DNA of 64,000 nt from Prevotella sp. (GCA_017470345.1 JAFUEP010000042.1:62001-126000); one strand, 5' to 3'; numbered from the stretch's first letter, positions 15,948-24,955 are shown. A program made the numbers and translations. Notes: generated from the sequence alone by a model not told the origin.

Positions 15948-18140
15948 ATGGCAAGCAATTTAAGGTTTCGGGTTGTTGAAGAGGCTTTCAAGAAGAATGC
16001 CGTGAAGGTAGAGGCGCGAAGCGAGCGCCCGTCGGAATACTTCGGCAAGTATGTGTTTAACAGGCAAAAGATGTACAAGTATCTGCCGAAGACGGTCTAC
16101 GACAAGCTCGTCGACGTCATCGACAACGGCGCACGGCTCGACAGCTCGATAGCCGACGACGTGGCCGAGGGCATGAAGCGCTGGGCCCAGGACATGGGCG
16201 CCACGCACTACACCCACTGGTTTCAGCCCCTGACCGAGGGGACGGCCGAGAAGCACGACGCCTTCATCAATCACGACGGCAAGGGCGGCATGGTGGAGAA
16301 CTTCAGCGGCAAGCTGCTGGTGCAGCAGGAGCCCGATGCGTCGAGCTTCCCCAGCGGCGGCATCCGCAACACGTTCGAGGCCCGCGGCTATTCGGCATGG
16401 GACCCCACCAGCCCCGTCTTCATCATCGACGACACACTCTGTATTCCCACCATCTTCATAGCCTACACAGGCGAGGCGCTCGACTATAAGGCACCGCTGC
16501 TGCGGGCCCTGCATGCCGTCGACCGCGCCGCCACGGACGTCTGCTCACTCTTCTACGACGACGTCAGGAAGTGTCAGGTCAATCTCGGATGGGAGCAGGA
16601 GTACTTCCTCGTCGACGAGGGGCTCTACTCGGCCCGCCCCGACCTGATGCTCACAGGCCGCACGCTGATGGGCCACGAGAGCGCTAAGAACCAGCAGATG
16701 GACGACCACTACTTCGGCACCATCCCCGACCGTGTGCAGGCCTTCATGAAGGACCTCGAGATTCAGGCCCTGGAGCTGGCCATCCCTTGCAAGACACGCC
16801 ACAACGAGGTGGCTCCCAACCAGTTTGAGCTGGCCCCGATCTTCGAGGAGTGCAACCTGGCCGTCGACCACAACATGCTGCTCATGTCGCTCATGAAGCG
16901 CGTGGCCCGCAACCACGGCTTCCGTGTGCTGCTCCACGAGAAACCCTTCGACGGCATCAACGGCTCGGGCAAGCACAATAACTGGAGCATCTCGACCGAC
17001 ACGGGCATCCTGCTCCATGCCCCAGGAAAGACGCCAGAGGAGAACCTGCGCTTCGTCACGTTCATCGTCGAAACGCTCATGGCCGTCTATCGCCATAACG
17101 GACTGCTCAAGGCCAGCATCGTCAGCGCCACCAACGCCCACCGACTCGGAGGCAACGAGGCGCCGCCGGCCATCATCTCGTCATTCCTCGGCACGCAGCT
17201 CACTGAGCTGCTCGACCACATCGAGACGTCTGACGCCAACGACCTGTTCACGCTCAAGGGAAAGAAGGGCTTTGAAGTTGACATCCCTCAGATCCCCGAT
17301 CTCATCATCGACAACACTGACCGCAACCGCACCTCGCCCTTCGCCTTCACTGGTAACCGCTTCGAATTCCGTGCGCCAGGCTCGTCGGCCAACTGCGCCA
17401 GCGCCATGATTGCGCTGAACTCTGCCATGGCTGAGTCGCTGGCAGATTTCTATAGTCGCGTCAGTAATCGTATCTCGCAAGGCGAAAGTAAGATAACAGC
17501 TATCATTGAAGTGCTTAAGGAAGACATCAAGACCTGCCGTCCCGTCCGGTTCGATGGCAACGGATACAGCGACGAATGGGTCGAGGAGGCCCGCCGTCGT
17601 GGGCTCGACGTCGAGAAGTCGTGCCCTGTCATCATTGAGCACTACCTCGACGAGGCGACGGTGCGCATGTTCGAATCGACCAAGGTGATGAACCGCAAGG
17701 AGCTCGAAGCCCGCAACGAGGTGAAGTGGGAGATGTACGTCAAGACAGTCCAAATAGAGGCCCGCGTGCTGGGCGACCTGGCCATGAACCACATCATCCC
17801 CGTCTCGACCCACTATCAGAGCACGCTCATCAAGAACGTGCAGGGGACGAAGGACGTGTTCCCCGCCGAGAAAGCCTCGCGCCTCTGCTCACGCAACATG
17901 AAGCTCATCGAGGAGATTGCCGAGCGCACGGAAGCCATTGAGCGCTTCGTGGAAGAACTGACTGAGGCCCGCCGCGTGGCTAACCGCATTGCCGACATCC
18001 ATCAGCGTGCCATCGCCTATCACGACACGGTCTGCCCGAAGATGGAGCTCATCCGCAACGAGGCCGACCATCTTGAGATGATCGTGGAGGACGGTCTGTG
18101 GACGCTGCCCAAGTATCGCGAACTGCTGTTCATCAGATAA
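15948..18140 (+). CDS. glnN: Glutamine synthetase type III
   Basis: A 730-residue GSIII, the long glutamine synthetase typical of Bacteroides and Prevotella. Recognisable parts are the N-terminal GSIII-specific domain (FGKYVFNRQKMYKYLP), the catalytic segments GWEQEYFLVD, HNEVAPNQFELAPIFEE, GSGKHNNWSIST and NRTSPFAFTGNRFEFRAPG, and the C-terminal GSIII region. It condenses glutamate with ammonia using ATP. The ATG at 15948 is 22 bases after aguB; an upstream in-frame TTG at 15918 would overlap aguB and adds nothing conserved. The two upstream enzymes each release ammonia that this enzyme could recapture. Confidence 0.96.
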   Translation: MASNLRFRVVEEAFKKNAVKVEARSERPSEYFGKYVFNRQKMYKYLPKTVYDKLVDVIDNGARLDSSIADDVAEGMKRWAQDMGATHYTHWFQPLTEGTAEKHDAFINHDGKGGMVENFSGKLLVQQEPDASSFPSGGIRNTFEARGYSAWDPTSPVFIIDDTLCIPTIFIAYTGEALDYKAPLLRALHAVDRAATDVCSLFYDDVRKCQVNLGWEQEYFLVDEGLYSARPDLMLTGRTLMGHESAKNQQMDDHYFGTIPDRVQAFMKDLEIQALELAIPCKTRHNEVAPNQFELAPIFEECNLAVDHNMLLMSLMKRVARNHGFRVLLHEKPFDGINGSGKHNNWSISTDTGILLHAPGKTPEENLRFVTFIVETLMAVYRHNGLLKASIVSATNAHRLGGNEAPPAIISSFLGTQLTELLDHIETSDANDLFTLKGKKGFEVDIPQIPDLIIDNTDRNRTSPFAFTGNRFEFRAPGSSANCASAMIALNSAMAESLADFYSRVSNRISQGESKITAIIEVLKEDIKTCRPVRFDGNGYSDEWVEEARRRGLDVEKSCPVIIEHYLDEATVRMFESTKVMNRKELEARNEVKWEMYVKTVQIEARVLGDLAMNHIIPVSTHYQSTLIKNVQGTKDVFPAEKASRLCSRNMKLIEEIAERTEAIERFVEELTEARRVANRIADIHQRAIAYHDTVCPKMELIRNEADHLEMIVEDGLWTLPKYRELLFIR

Positions 18141-18155
18141 AATTCTAATACGGAA

Positions 18156-18743
18156 GTGGCAATAGAAGTGACCTACAGAAGGACGCGCAGGCTGTCGATG
18201 CGCATCATCAGGAACGGCGACGTGCACGTTTCGGCACCCATCGGCATGCCGAAGTCCGAAGTGGAGCGCTTCATTGAGGAGCATCGCGAATGGATCGCAG
18301 AAGCACGCAGGAAGACCTATGAACGGCAAGCGAAGCGTGAGGCCTTCTTCAACCAGCTGCCCCTTAAGTCCAGGGCTCAGGCCACCGACGCCTATCAGCG
18401 AATCCGCTCCATCATTGAACCAATGGTGGAGCGTCACTCCAAGCTGATGGGTGTCAAGCCGTCCCAGGTCTGCTACAAGCCCATGATTTCACGCTGGGGC
18501 GTCTGTAATGTGAAGGATTCCACCATTTGCTTCTCAGCCTATCTGCTGTTGTTGCCCGAATGGTGCGTCGAGCATGTCGTGGTCCACGAGCTGTGCCATC
18601 TGCTGGAGCCCACTCATAATGCCCGCTTCCATTCCCTCATGGACCGCTACTACCCACGATGGCGCGAAGCCCGCAGAGAGACGCACCGCATCTGCCGAAT
18701 GGAAGACGAGGCAGAGGACGACGAGGGCAGCTCCGCCATATAG
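18156..18743 (+). CDS. YgjP-like (DUF45) zinc metallopeptidase
   Basis: A 195-residue member of the YgjP/UPF0758-neighbour DUF45 metallopeptidase group. The zinc motif HELCHLLEPTHNARFHSLM is present in the C-terminal half, with the upstream WGVCNVKDSTICFSAYLLLLP strand typical of the family shortened here to its core WGVC. These proteins resemble SprT-type gluzincins; some cooperate with type I restriction or DNA repair, but here there is no such neighbour. The start is GTG at 18156, 15 bases after glnN; no better ATG exists upstream. Function remains inferred from the fold. Confidence 0.88.
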   Translation: MAIEVTYRRTRRLSMRIIRNGDVHVSAPIGMPKSEVERFIEEHREWIAEARRKTYERQAKREAFFNQLPLKSRAQATDAYQRIRSIIEPMVERHSKLMGVKPSQVCYKPMISRWGVCNVKDSTICFSAYLLLLPEWCVEHVVVHELCHLLEPTHNARFHSLMDRYYPRWREARRETHRICRMEDEAEDDEGSSAI

Positions 18744-18772
18744 TCCCTTCAATCCTTTCAACCAACCAAGAC

Positions 18773-19483
18773 ATGACGGCCAAAGACGTCTTTGAACTCC
18801 GAAAGCAGGGCCTCACAGAGGAGGCTTACGAGGCAGCACGGATGATTTACGCCAACGACAAAAGCCCCTACACGTCGCTGGCCATGTTCTGGGCGGCTGT
18901 CGACGTGCTGAGAGTCCGCAACGGCGAAGGTCGTCACGAGGAAGCCCACAAGATTCTGCTGGCACTGGAGCGTATGCTGCCCCAGGTTCCCGACAAGGAA
19001 GGATGGGTGAAGGACGCTTTCCTCAACTGCAAGCTGCTGTTGGAAAAAGCCGAACAACGCAACAAATCCGACGCCGAGGCCCCCAAACATCTCGAAATGG
19101 GCATCTGGGGCGAAGAACTGGCAGCCGCCTATCTGCGCCATAAAGGTTATGTCATCCTTGAACGCGACTGGCGCTCCGGCCATCGCGACATCGACATCAT
19201 TGCCCGCAATTCGGAGTTCATCGTCTTTGTGGAAGTCAAGACACGCCGCAGTGCCGACTTCTGCGACCCGGCCAAGGCCGTCGACAACAAGAAACGCCGC
19301 AACATCCGCCAGTCGATGAATCATTATATCAAATACCACCACATCGACCTTCCCGTCCGCTTTGATATCATCACCGTCGTCGGACAAATAGGCGACGAAT
19401 CACCTGAGGTGAACCATCTCGAAGATGTCAACATCATGGAGCTGAATAAAAAAACTCATTTTTTTAGGCGCAACATGCCGTAA
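18773..19483 (+). CDS. YraN-family endonuclease-like protein with N-terminal helical extension
   Basis: A 236-residue protein. The C-terminal ~120 residues are a UPF0102/YraN nuclease-fold domain: GIWGEELAAAYLRHKGYVIL, then RDIDIIA and FVEVKTRR, which hold the restriction-endonuclease-like D-(E/D)xK residues. The N-terminal ~95 residues (MTAKDVFELRKQGLTEEAYE onward) form an alpha-helical, repeat-like region absent from ordinary YraN proteins of about 120 residues. YraN function is unknown; some link it to Holliday junction or DNA processing. The ATG at 18773 was preferred to one at 18659 inside the upstream gene. Confidence 0.88.
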   Translation: MTAKDVFELRKQGLTEEAYEAARMIYANDKSPYTSLAMFWAAVDVLRVRNGEGRHEEAHKILLALERMLPQVPDKEGWVKDAFLNCKLLLEKAEQRNKSDAEAPKHLEMGIWGEELAAAYLRHKGYVILERDWRSGHRDIDIIARNSEFIVFVEVKTRRSADFCDPAKAVDNKKRRNIRQSMNHYIKYHHIDLPVRFDIITVVGQIGDESPEVNHLEDVNIMELNKKTHFFRRNMP

Positions 19484-19499
19484 ACTCACTAAAAATCAT

Positions 19500-19507
19500 T
19501 ACCTTTG
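19500..19507 (+). promoter_or_regulatory. -7 box (TACCTTTG) for the AAA-CYTH/pheS operon
   Basis: Perfect TAnnTTTG element 18 bases before the ATG at 19526. Confidence 0.7.
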
Positions 19508-19525
19508 CATCGCAATTGAAAAATA

Positions 19526-20641
19526 ATGGCAATGAACGACATCAAAAAGATTGTGCTCACGGGAGGCCCCTGTGCAGGAAAGACAACGGCGCTCGTTCGC
19601 GTCATTGAGCACTTTTCAAGCCTGGGCTTCAAGGTGTTCACCATCCCCGAAGTGCCCACGCTCTTCACTCAGGCAGGCATGAACTACCTGACGAAGAACG
19701 AGGGATTCTTCTATGAAGGCGAGAAGGCGACACTCGAGATTCAGCTGGCCCTTGAGGACAAATTCCAGCGCATGGCTCAGGAATGCTCGCAGCCCTGCAT
19801 CATCGTCTGCGACCGCGGTGCTATGGACATCTCGGCCTACATGGCACCTGAGATGTGGGCAGACATCACGAGGGCCGTCGGCACGACGACAGCCGAGCTG
19901 CGTGAGCGCTATGACGCCGTGCTCCACCTGGTGTCAGCAGCCGACGGCGCAGAGCAATACTATACGACGGCAAATAACGCCCAGCGCTACGAGCAGATGA
20001 ACGAGGAAGGACTCCGCATTGCACGCTCTTTGGACAAAAAGGTGATTCACGCATGGAAGGGCCATCCCCACCTGCGCGTCATCAACAACCACGACGACTT
20101 CGACACCAAGATGCGCCGCGTGCTGAAGGAGATCAGCAGCGTGCTCTGTCTGCCCCAACCCATTGAGGAGGAGCGCAAGTATATCGTGGAGATCGACGGC
20201 CAGCTGCCTGACGACTGCATCGAGAGCGACATCGTCCAAACCTATCTGCAGAGCGAACCCGACTGCGAGGTGCGGCTTCGCAAGCGCGGCTTCGACGGCA
20301 AGTTCGTCTATGTGCATACGACGAAGAAGAAGACGTCGGCCCGCGAGGAGCTCGTCACTGAGCGGCAGATCAACCTGAGCCTCTACGAGATGATGCTCGG
20401 ACTGGCTGATCCCCAGTGCACTACCATTGAGAAGCATCGCCACAGCTTCATCTGGCAGGGACAGTACTTCGAGGTGGACACCTATCAAGGCGCGCTCTCC
20501 GGCCTCGTCATCCTTGAGACCAAGGGCATTGCTGACGGCGAGCCCGTCAAGTTCCCCCCTTTCCTCAAGGTGGTACGCGACATCACTGGCGACCAGGAAT
20601 ACTACAATCACAATTTAGCAAAGCATAACCATAAAGAATAA
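19526..20641 (+). CDS. AAA-type NTPase fused to a CYTH domain
   Basis: A 371-residue two-domain protein. Residues about 8-190 are a P-loop kinase-like AAA_28 domain with Walker A GGPCAGKTT and a CDRGAMDISAYM segment. Residues about 205-360 are a CYTH (triphosphate tunnel) domain, seen as ERKYIVEI at its start, alternating charged strands and FEVDTY near the end. The same pairing occurs in the eukaryotic Ttd14 protein. Expected role: binding or hydrolysis of nucleotides or phospho-compounds; the substrate is unknown. It is the first gene of an operon with pheS (1-base gap) and a Nudix hydrolase. Confidence 0.88.
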   Translation: MAMNDIKKIVLTGGPCAGKTTALVRVIEHFSSLGFKVFTIPEVPTLFTQAGMNYLTKNEGFFYEGEKATLEIQLALEDKFQRMAQECSQPCIIVCDRGAMDISAYMAPEMWADITRAVGTTTAELRERYDAVLHLVSAADGAEQYYTTANNAQRYEQMNEEGLRIARSLDKKVIHAWKGHPHLRVINNHDDFDTKMRRVLKEISSVLCLPQPIEEERKYIVEIDGQLPDDCIESDIVQTYLQSEPDCEVRLRKRGFDGKFVYVHTTKKKTSAREELVTERQINLSLYEMMLGLADPQCTTIEKHRHSFIWQGQYFEVDTYQGALSGLVILETKGIADGEPVKFPPFLKVVRDITGDQEYYNHNLAKHNHKE

Positions 20642-20642
20642 T

Positions 20643-21701
20643 ATGATACTCGACAAGATTGATGAACTTCTGAAAGAAGTACAGACGCTGAGCGCCAAAA
20701 ACGCAGATGAAGTGGAACTGCTCCGCCTGAAATACCTGAGCAAGAAGGGCGAGATTACAGCCTTGATGCAGGATTTCCGCAATGTAGCCGCTGATGAGAA
20801 GAAGACCATTGGTATGAAGATCAACGAGCTGAAAACGATGGCCACGGAGCGTATCAATCAGCTGAGAGAGGAGTGCCAGACACAAGAGTCGGGCGACGAG
20901 GCAGTCGACCTGACCCGTACGCCCTACCCCATCCAGCTCGGAACGCGCCATCCCCTGACCATCGTCACCAACGAGATCATCGACATCTTCTCACGCATGG
21001 GCTTCGTCCTGGCCGACGGACCAGAGGTGGAGGACGACCTGCACATCTTCACCAAGATGAACTTCGCCGCCGACCATCCCGCCCGCGACATGCAGGACAC
21101 CTTCTTCGTCTCGCAGCATCCCGACGACGTCACGAAGAACATCCTGTTACGCTCGCACACGTCGAGTGTACAGGCACGCGTCATGGAACAGATGCACACT
21201 GACGAAGGACGTCTGACGGCTCCCATCCGTGTCATCTGCCCAGGCCGTGTCTATCGCAATGAGGCCATCACAGCCCGTGCCCACTGCTTCTTCCATCAGG
21301 TGGAAGGCCTCTACATCGACAAGAACGTTTCATTTACCGACCTCAAGCAGGTGCTCCTCTCATTCGCTCAGGAGATGTTCGGCCCTGACACAAAGATTCG
21401 TCTGCGTCCCTCCTACTTCCCCTTCACGGAGCCTTCAGCCGAGATGGACATCTCGTGCTTCATCTGTGGTGGCGAGGGCTGCGGCTTCTGCAAGCACACT
21501 GGATGGGTGGAGATCCTGGGCTGCGGCATGGTCGACCCCAACGTGCTGGAGCAGTGCGGCATCGACTCGACCATCTATAGTGGCTATGCCTTCGGAATGG
21601 GCGTGGAGCGAATCACCAACCTGAAGTATCGCGTCTCTGACCTGCGCATGTTCTCCGAGAACGACGTGCAGTTCCTGCGCGAGTTTGAGTCAGCTGACTA
21701 A
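20643..21701 (+). CDS. pheS: Phenylalanyl-tRNA synthetase alpha subunit
   Basis: A 352-residue class II synthetase alpha chain. The N-terminal coiled-coil tRNA-binding arm (about 1-90) is followed by class II motif 1 (HPLTIVTNEIIDIFSRMGF), motif 2 (GRVYRNEAITARAHCFFHQV) and motif 3 (GMGVERITNLKY). It pairs with PheT, which is not in this window. It begins 1 base after the AAA-CYTH gene, and its TAA stop overlaps the next ATG by one base, so the three genes are translationally linked. Confidence 0.97.
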   Translation: MILDKIDELLKEVQTLSAKNADEVELLRLKYLSKKGEITALMQDFRNVAADEKKTIGMKINELKTMATERINQLREECQTQESGDEAVDLTRTPYPIQLGTRHPLTIVTNEIIDIFSRMGFVLADGPEVEDDLHIFTKMNFAADHPARDMQDTFFVSQHPDDVTKNILLRSHTSSVQARVMEQMHTDEGRLTAPIRVICPGRVYRNEAITARAHCFFHQVEGLYIDKNVSFTDLKQVLLSFAQEMFGPDTKIRLRPSYFPFTEPSAEMDISCFICGGEGCGFCKHTGWVEILGCGMVDPNVLEQCGIDSTIYSGYAFGMGVERITNLKYRVSDLRMFSENDVQFLREFESAD

Positions 21702-22102
21702 TGAGGACACGAGTTGTGGCAGCCGTCGTCATGGAGGATGGCTGTACGGGCGAAGGTCCTAAATTCCTGTGTATGAAGCGCACGCGGAGTCGCTATCCCT
21801 ACATCTCCGAGCACTGGGAGTTCCCTGGCGGCAAGGTAGAGGCAGGCGAGAGCGACCATGAGGCGCTGGTGCGCGAAATCAAGGAGGAGATGGACTGGGA
21901 CATCTTCGTCGGCCGTAAGCTTGGAGAGGTCGACTATGACTACCCAGACTTCCAGATCACCGTGGCGGCGTATCTGTGCAAAGGCGACAGCAAGCCCTTC
22001 AAGCTCTACGACCACTTAGCCTTCAGCTGGCGGGAGCGTGATGAATTAGAAGACTTGGATTGGACGGCCGCCGACCAACTGTTAATTGATTCATTTCTTT
22101 GA
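21701..22102 (+). CDS. Nudix hydrolase (MutT-like)
   Basis: A 133-residue Nudix protein. The Nudix box runs from GGKVEAGE through REIKEEMDW, satisfying G-x5-E-x7-RE-U-x-EE. The preceding EHWEFPGG and overall length fit the MutT/8-oxo-dGTP diphosphatase branch or a related CTP pyrophosphohydrolase; the exact substrate cannot be assigned. Its ATG overlaps the pheS stop by one base, and a strong terminator begins 8 bases after its end. Confidence 0.9.
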   Translation: MRTRVVAAVVMEDGCTGEGPKFLCMKRTRSRYPYISEHWEFPGGKVEAGESDHEALVREIKEEMDWDIFVGRKLGEVDYDYPDFQITVAAYLCKGDSKPFKLYDHLAFSWRERDELEDLDWTAADQLLIDSFL

Positions 22103-22110
22103 AGGAATAA

Positions 22111-22141
22111 AGGAGTTTAGATGTCTAAACTCCCTTTTTTT
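22111..22141 (+). terminator. Intrinsic terminator after the pheS operon
   Basis: A 10-bp perfect stem (GGAGTTTAGA / TCTAAACTCC) with a 2-base apex, effectively a smaller stem with a longer loop, followed by a run of seven T. The stop codon of the convergent yihY gene (22125-22127) lies inside the stem, so the hairpin is partly coding on the other strand. Confidence 0.85.
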
Positions 22142-23453
22142 GCAGGTCTTCCAGACGGATGTCGCGCAAGGCCTTCAGATAGTTCATTCTTAAGTCTACG
22201 GCCTTTGCCCACTCGTCGGCAAAGAGCTCTCCGACAGGCAGATCCAGCTGCCAGTGGCCCTGAGCTTCCAAACGGTCGATCATGACGCCCACGCTCAGGT
22301 TGGCCAGGCTTTCAGCAGGAATAAACTTTGAGCTGGCCCCCTTCTCGTCTGGCGAGATTTCGACGAGCAGGCGGGCGCTGACCAGCCTGTAGAGCAAGTC
22401 GTTGACAATACGGATGGGCACGCCCGTAACGCGACGGAGCCTGTCAGCCGTATAGGGTCTCTCGCCATCAGCAAAACTCCGGCAGATGCGCGACATGAGC
22501 AGAGCCGACAGCATGATCTGATAGCGATGGCTGATGTCGTCAGTCGTCGCGTTGAAGTCATAGTAGTCGAGATTCTGGCTTGTATAGGTCAGCTCCGCTC
22601 CGAACAAGCATATCGTCCATGAAATCTGGACCCAAAGCATGAACAGCGGCAGGGCAGCGAACGAGCCGTAGATAGCATTGTAGCCCGTCATCCATATCTG
22701 CGAATGGATGTAGAAGAACTGGAGCCACTGCATGGCGATACCAGCCAGGATGCCTGGCACAATGGCGTTCTTCACCTTCACATGCGTGTTGGGCATGAAG
22801 ACGTAGAGGGCGATGAAGAGCAGCGACATCAGGAAGTAGGGCGACAGGTCGATGAGTTTTCTCACGGCAGGCCCCAGCAGCAGGAAGTCAGGCAACGAGT
22901 CGGCCATCGTGGCCAGGAAGATGCTCAAGCCCGACGACACCACGATGAGGATGGGAAAGAGCAGGAACATGGCCAGATAGTCCGTGAACGTGCGGAAGAT
23001 GCTGCGCTGATGCTTCACCTGCCATATCTCGTTGAACGTCTGCTCAATATTGCTGACCAGCATCAGCACGGTGTAGAGCATGAAGACGAGGCCTACGCCG
23101 AGAAAGATGCCGCTCTTCGTATGAACCAGATAGCTGTTGACGAAGCCCACGATGACCTCTGCCGCCTGTGGCTGCGAGGCAAAGGCGTCGCGAAACCACA
23201 CCTCTATATATTTACTATAGCCGAAGCCGCGTGCAATGGCGAAGACGACGGCCAGGATGGGCACGATGGCCAGCAGCGTCGAATAAGTCAGGGCCGATGC
23301 CTGCGTCAGCACCCGCTTCGCGGTGAAGAACCTGACGGCCAGCACGACCACCTTGACGACCTCGTAGCAAAGCCGTCGCACTGGCGACATCGTCTCTGTG
23401 GGCGTGCGCCAGATGTCCTCCCTGAGAAACCTGACAATCTCCTTAATCTTCAA
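22125..23453 (-). CDS. YihY/virulence factor BrkB family membrane protein
   Basis: A 442-residue inner-membrane protein. Residues about 30-300 hold six hydrophobic helices with the family landmarks ALTYSTLLAIVPILAV, the LMLVSNIEQTFNEIW segment and GYNAIYGSFAALPLFMLWVQ. Residues about 310-440 are a soluble, winged-helix-like tail often present in Bacteroidetes members. Once named RNase BN by mistake, YihY proteins are now regarded as transporters of unknown substrate. The C-terminal codons overlap the terminator of the convergent operon. The RNase P RNA gene lies just upstream on the same strand. Confidence 0.92.
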   Translation of the reverse strand: MKIKEIVRFLREDIWRTPTETMSPVRRLCYEVVKVVVLAVRFFTAKRVLTQASALTYSTLLAIVPILAVVFAIARGFGYSKYIEVWFRDAFASQPQAAEVIVGFVNSYLVHTKSGIFLGVGLVFMLYTVLMLVSNIEQTFNEIWQVKHQRSIFRTFTDYLAMFLLFPILIVVSSGLSIFLATMADSLPDFLLLGPAVRKLIDLSPYFLMSLLFIALYVFMPNTHVKVKNAIVPGILAGIAMQWLQFFYIHSQIWMTGYNAIYGSFAALPLFMLWVQISWTICLFGAELTYTSQNLDYYDFNATTDDISHRYQIMLSALLMSRICRSFADGERPYTADRLRRVTGVPIRIVNDLLYRLVSARLLVEISPDEKGASSKFIPAESLANLSVGVMIDRLEAQGHWQLDLPVGELFADEWAKAVDLRMNYLKALRDIRLEDLQKKGV

Positions 23454-23502
23454 TTCTGCTATCGGATTTCAAAAGCTGAAACAATCATACACATGAGAAA
23501 AA

Positions 23503-23906
23503 GGAAAGCACTGCCCCTGTAAGCCGGGTTCTGTACCACTCCCTCTCGTGAGGGACTGGCGTCTGTCATTTATCTACTACGCACGTCGCCATGCGTCTCT
23601 AGCGTTCTACCCTCCATCGCATTGCTCGGGCGGACGACCCTCAGTCGATGGTATACATGAACTTGCAGCCTCCAGCGGGAACAGCCCGACGATCACCCGC
23701 CGACTGGTGGTCTCTTACACACACCTTCTCACCCTTACCATCCTCCTGAAGACATGATCAGCAGGAGGAGGCGGTCGTTCTCTTCTTCCCTAACCAGCTG
23801 TCGCCAACTGCTTCTACTTTCAGAAGTGGAGCGTCCTAGCTGCCCGGACTTTCCTCTCGCCCCGCCTTGTGAGCGACGCCAGCGACAGACCGTGACAGTG
23901 CCTTCC
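23503..23906 (-). ncRNA. rnpB: RNase P RNA, bacterial type A
   Basis: The catalytic RNA that removes 5' leaders from tRNA precursors. On the minus strand the conserved 5' core GAGGAAAGTCCGGGC and the 3' core ACAGAACCCGGCTTA are both present in the right order, with GGTAAGGGTGAGAAGG between them. The ends were set by the P1 helix: GGAAGGCACTG at the 5' end pairs over 11 positions (one G-T) with CAGTGCTTTCC at the 3' end. A promoter -7 box lies 6 bases upstream of the 5' end. Confidence 0.96.
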
Positions 23907-23912
23907 AGCATG

Positions 23913-23920
23913 CAAAGGTA
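23913..23920 (-). promoter_or_regulatory. -7 box (TACCTTTG) for rnpB
   Basis: Perfect TAnnTTTG element on the minus strand, placed so that transcription would start at the P1-defined 5' end of the RNase P RNA. Confidence 0.75.
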
Positions 23921-24020
23921 GTCATTATTTTCGAAATAACGGCGTTCCGAGGCAAAGAATCTCTGAAGAAGCTTCTTTTTTCTGAAAATGAAACGGTCCG
24001 ACGCCTGCTTCGCGGGGGTC

Positions 24021-24049
24021 CTGTGTGCATGACACAGCGGCGTTTCGCC
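24021..24049 (+). other. Two adjacent small hairpins between rnpB and surE
   Basis: CTGTGT-GCATG-ACACAG is directly followed by CGGCG-TTT-CGCCG. They lie in a 257-base gap (23921-24178) that holds no gene I can support. No T-run follows, so they are not clear terminators. Confidence 0.5.
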
Positions 24050-24147
24050 GACTTCAAAGTGCCCCTTCTTTCATCAGCACGAGGAGGAAATGAAAAAACA
24101 AAACTATATTCCCGTCCCAATCATTTGGATTTTCTTCAAAAATTCGC

Positions 24148-24155
24148 TAACTTTG
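24148..24155 (+). promoter_or_regulatory. -7 box (TAACTTTG) for surE
   Basis: Perfect TAnnTTTG element 23 bases before the surE ATG. Confidence 0.7.
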
Positions 24156-24178
24156 CAGTCCAATATAACGAAAGCAAC

Positions 24179-24955
24179 ATGAAGAGACCACTGATATTGA
24201 TTTCTAACGACGACGGCTATCAGGCCAAGGGCATCCGCTGCCTCGTCGATATGGTGAGGGAGATGGGCGACGTCGTCGTCTGCGCTCCCGAGGGCCCCCG
24301 ATCGGGCTTCTCATGCGCCTTCTCGGCCACCACTCCGCTACAGCTGACCCTGCGCCATCGCGAGCCAGGCGTCGAGATATGGTCGTCGAACGGCACGCCC
24401 GTCGATTGCGTGAAGCTGGCCCTCCATGAGATCGTCGACCGCCGTCCCGGCCTTGTCCTCGGAGGCATCAACCACGGCGACAACGGATCAGTCAACTCCC
24501 ACTATTCTGGCACGATGGGCGTGGTCATGGAGGGCTGCATGAAATACATCCCCAGCGTGGCCTATTCGCTCTGCGACCACCGCGACGATGCTGACTTCGA
24601 ACCGTTGCGCCCCTATGTCAAGAGGTTCAACCGTCAGGTGCTCGACGAAGGGCTGCCCAAAGGGGTCTGCCTGAATGTCAACTTCCCCCTGGCTGAGTCG
24701 TTCCGCGGCGTCAAGGTGTGCCGCATGGCGCATGGGACGTGGTCCAACGAAGTGACCAAGTGCCACCATCCGCGCGGCTACGACTACTACTGGATGGTCG
24801 GCCACTACGTCAACGACGAGCCTCAGCGCGACGACACTGACAACTGGGCCCTCCAGCACGGCTATGTAGCCATCACGCCAACCACCTTCGACGTGACGGC
24901 CTATGAGGCTCTCCGACGGATGAAGGATTGGGAGAAGGAGGACGTGGAGAAGTAA
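24179..24955 (+). CDS. surE: 5'/3'-nucleotidase SurE
   Basis: A 258-residue metal-dependent phosphatase of nucleoside monophosphates and polyphosphate. The N-terminal metal-binding ISNDDGYQAKGI, the NGTPVDCVKLAL strand and the long signature GINHGDNGSVNSHYSGTMG are all intact. The ATG at 24179 gives the normal N-terminus; an in-frame ATG at 24023 lies before the promoter box and was rejected. lpxB follows after 32 bases, a gene order seen in other Bacteroidales. Confidence 0.96.
   Translation: MKRPLILISNDDGYQAKGIRCLVDMVREMGDVVVCAPEGPRSGFSCAFSATTPLQLTLRHREPGVEIWSSNGTPVDCVKLALHEIVDRRPGLVLGGINHGDNGSVNSHYSGTMGVVMEGCMKYIPSVAYSLCDHRDDADFEPLRPYVKRFNRQVLDEGLPKGVCLNVNFPLAESFRGVKVCRMAHGTWSNEVTKCHHPRGYDYYWMVGHYVNDEPQRDDTDNWALQHGYVAITPTTFDVTAYEALRRMKDWEKEDVEK

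Noticed and set aside
23548-23757. A 69-codon open frame on the plus strand
   Set aside because: It is inside the RNase P RNA gene, which is supported by conserved cores and P1 pairing.
23966-23983. Terminator-like AGAAGCTTCT with T-run
   Set aside because: The stem has only five pairs with no loop, and no plus-strand gene ends upstream of it.
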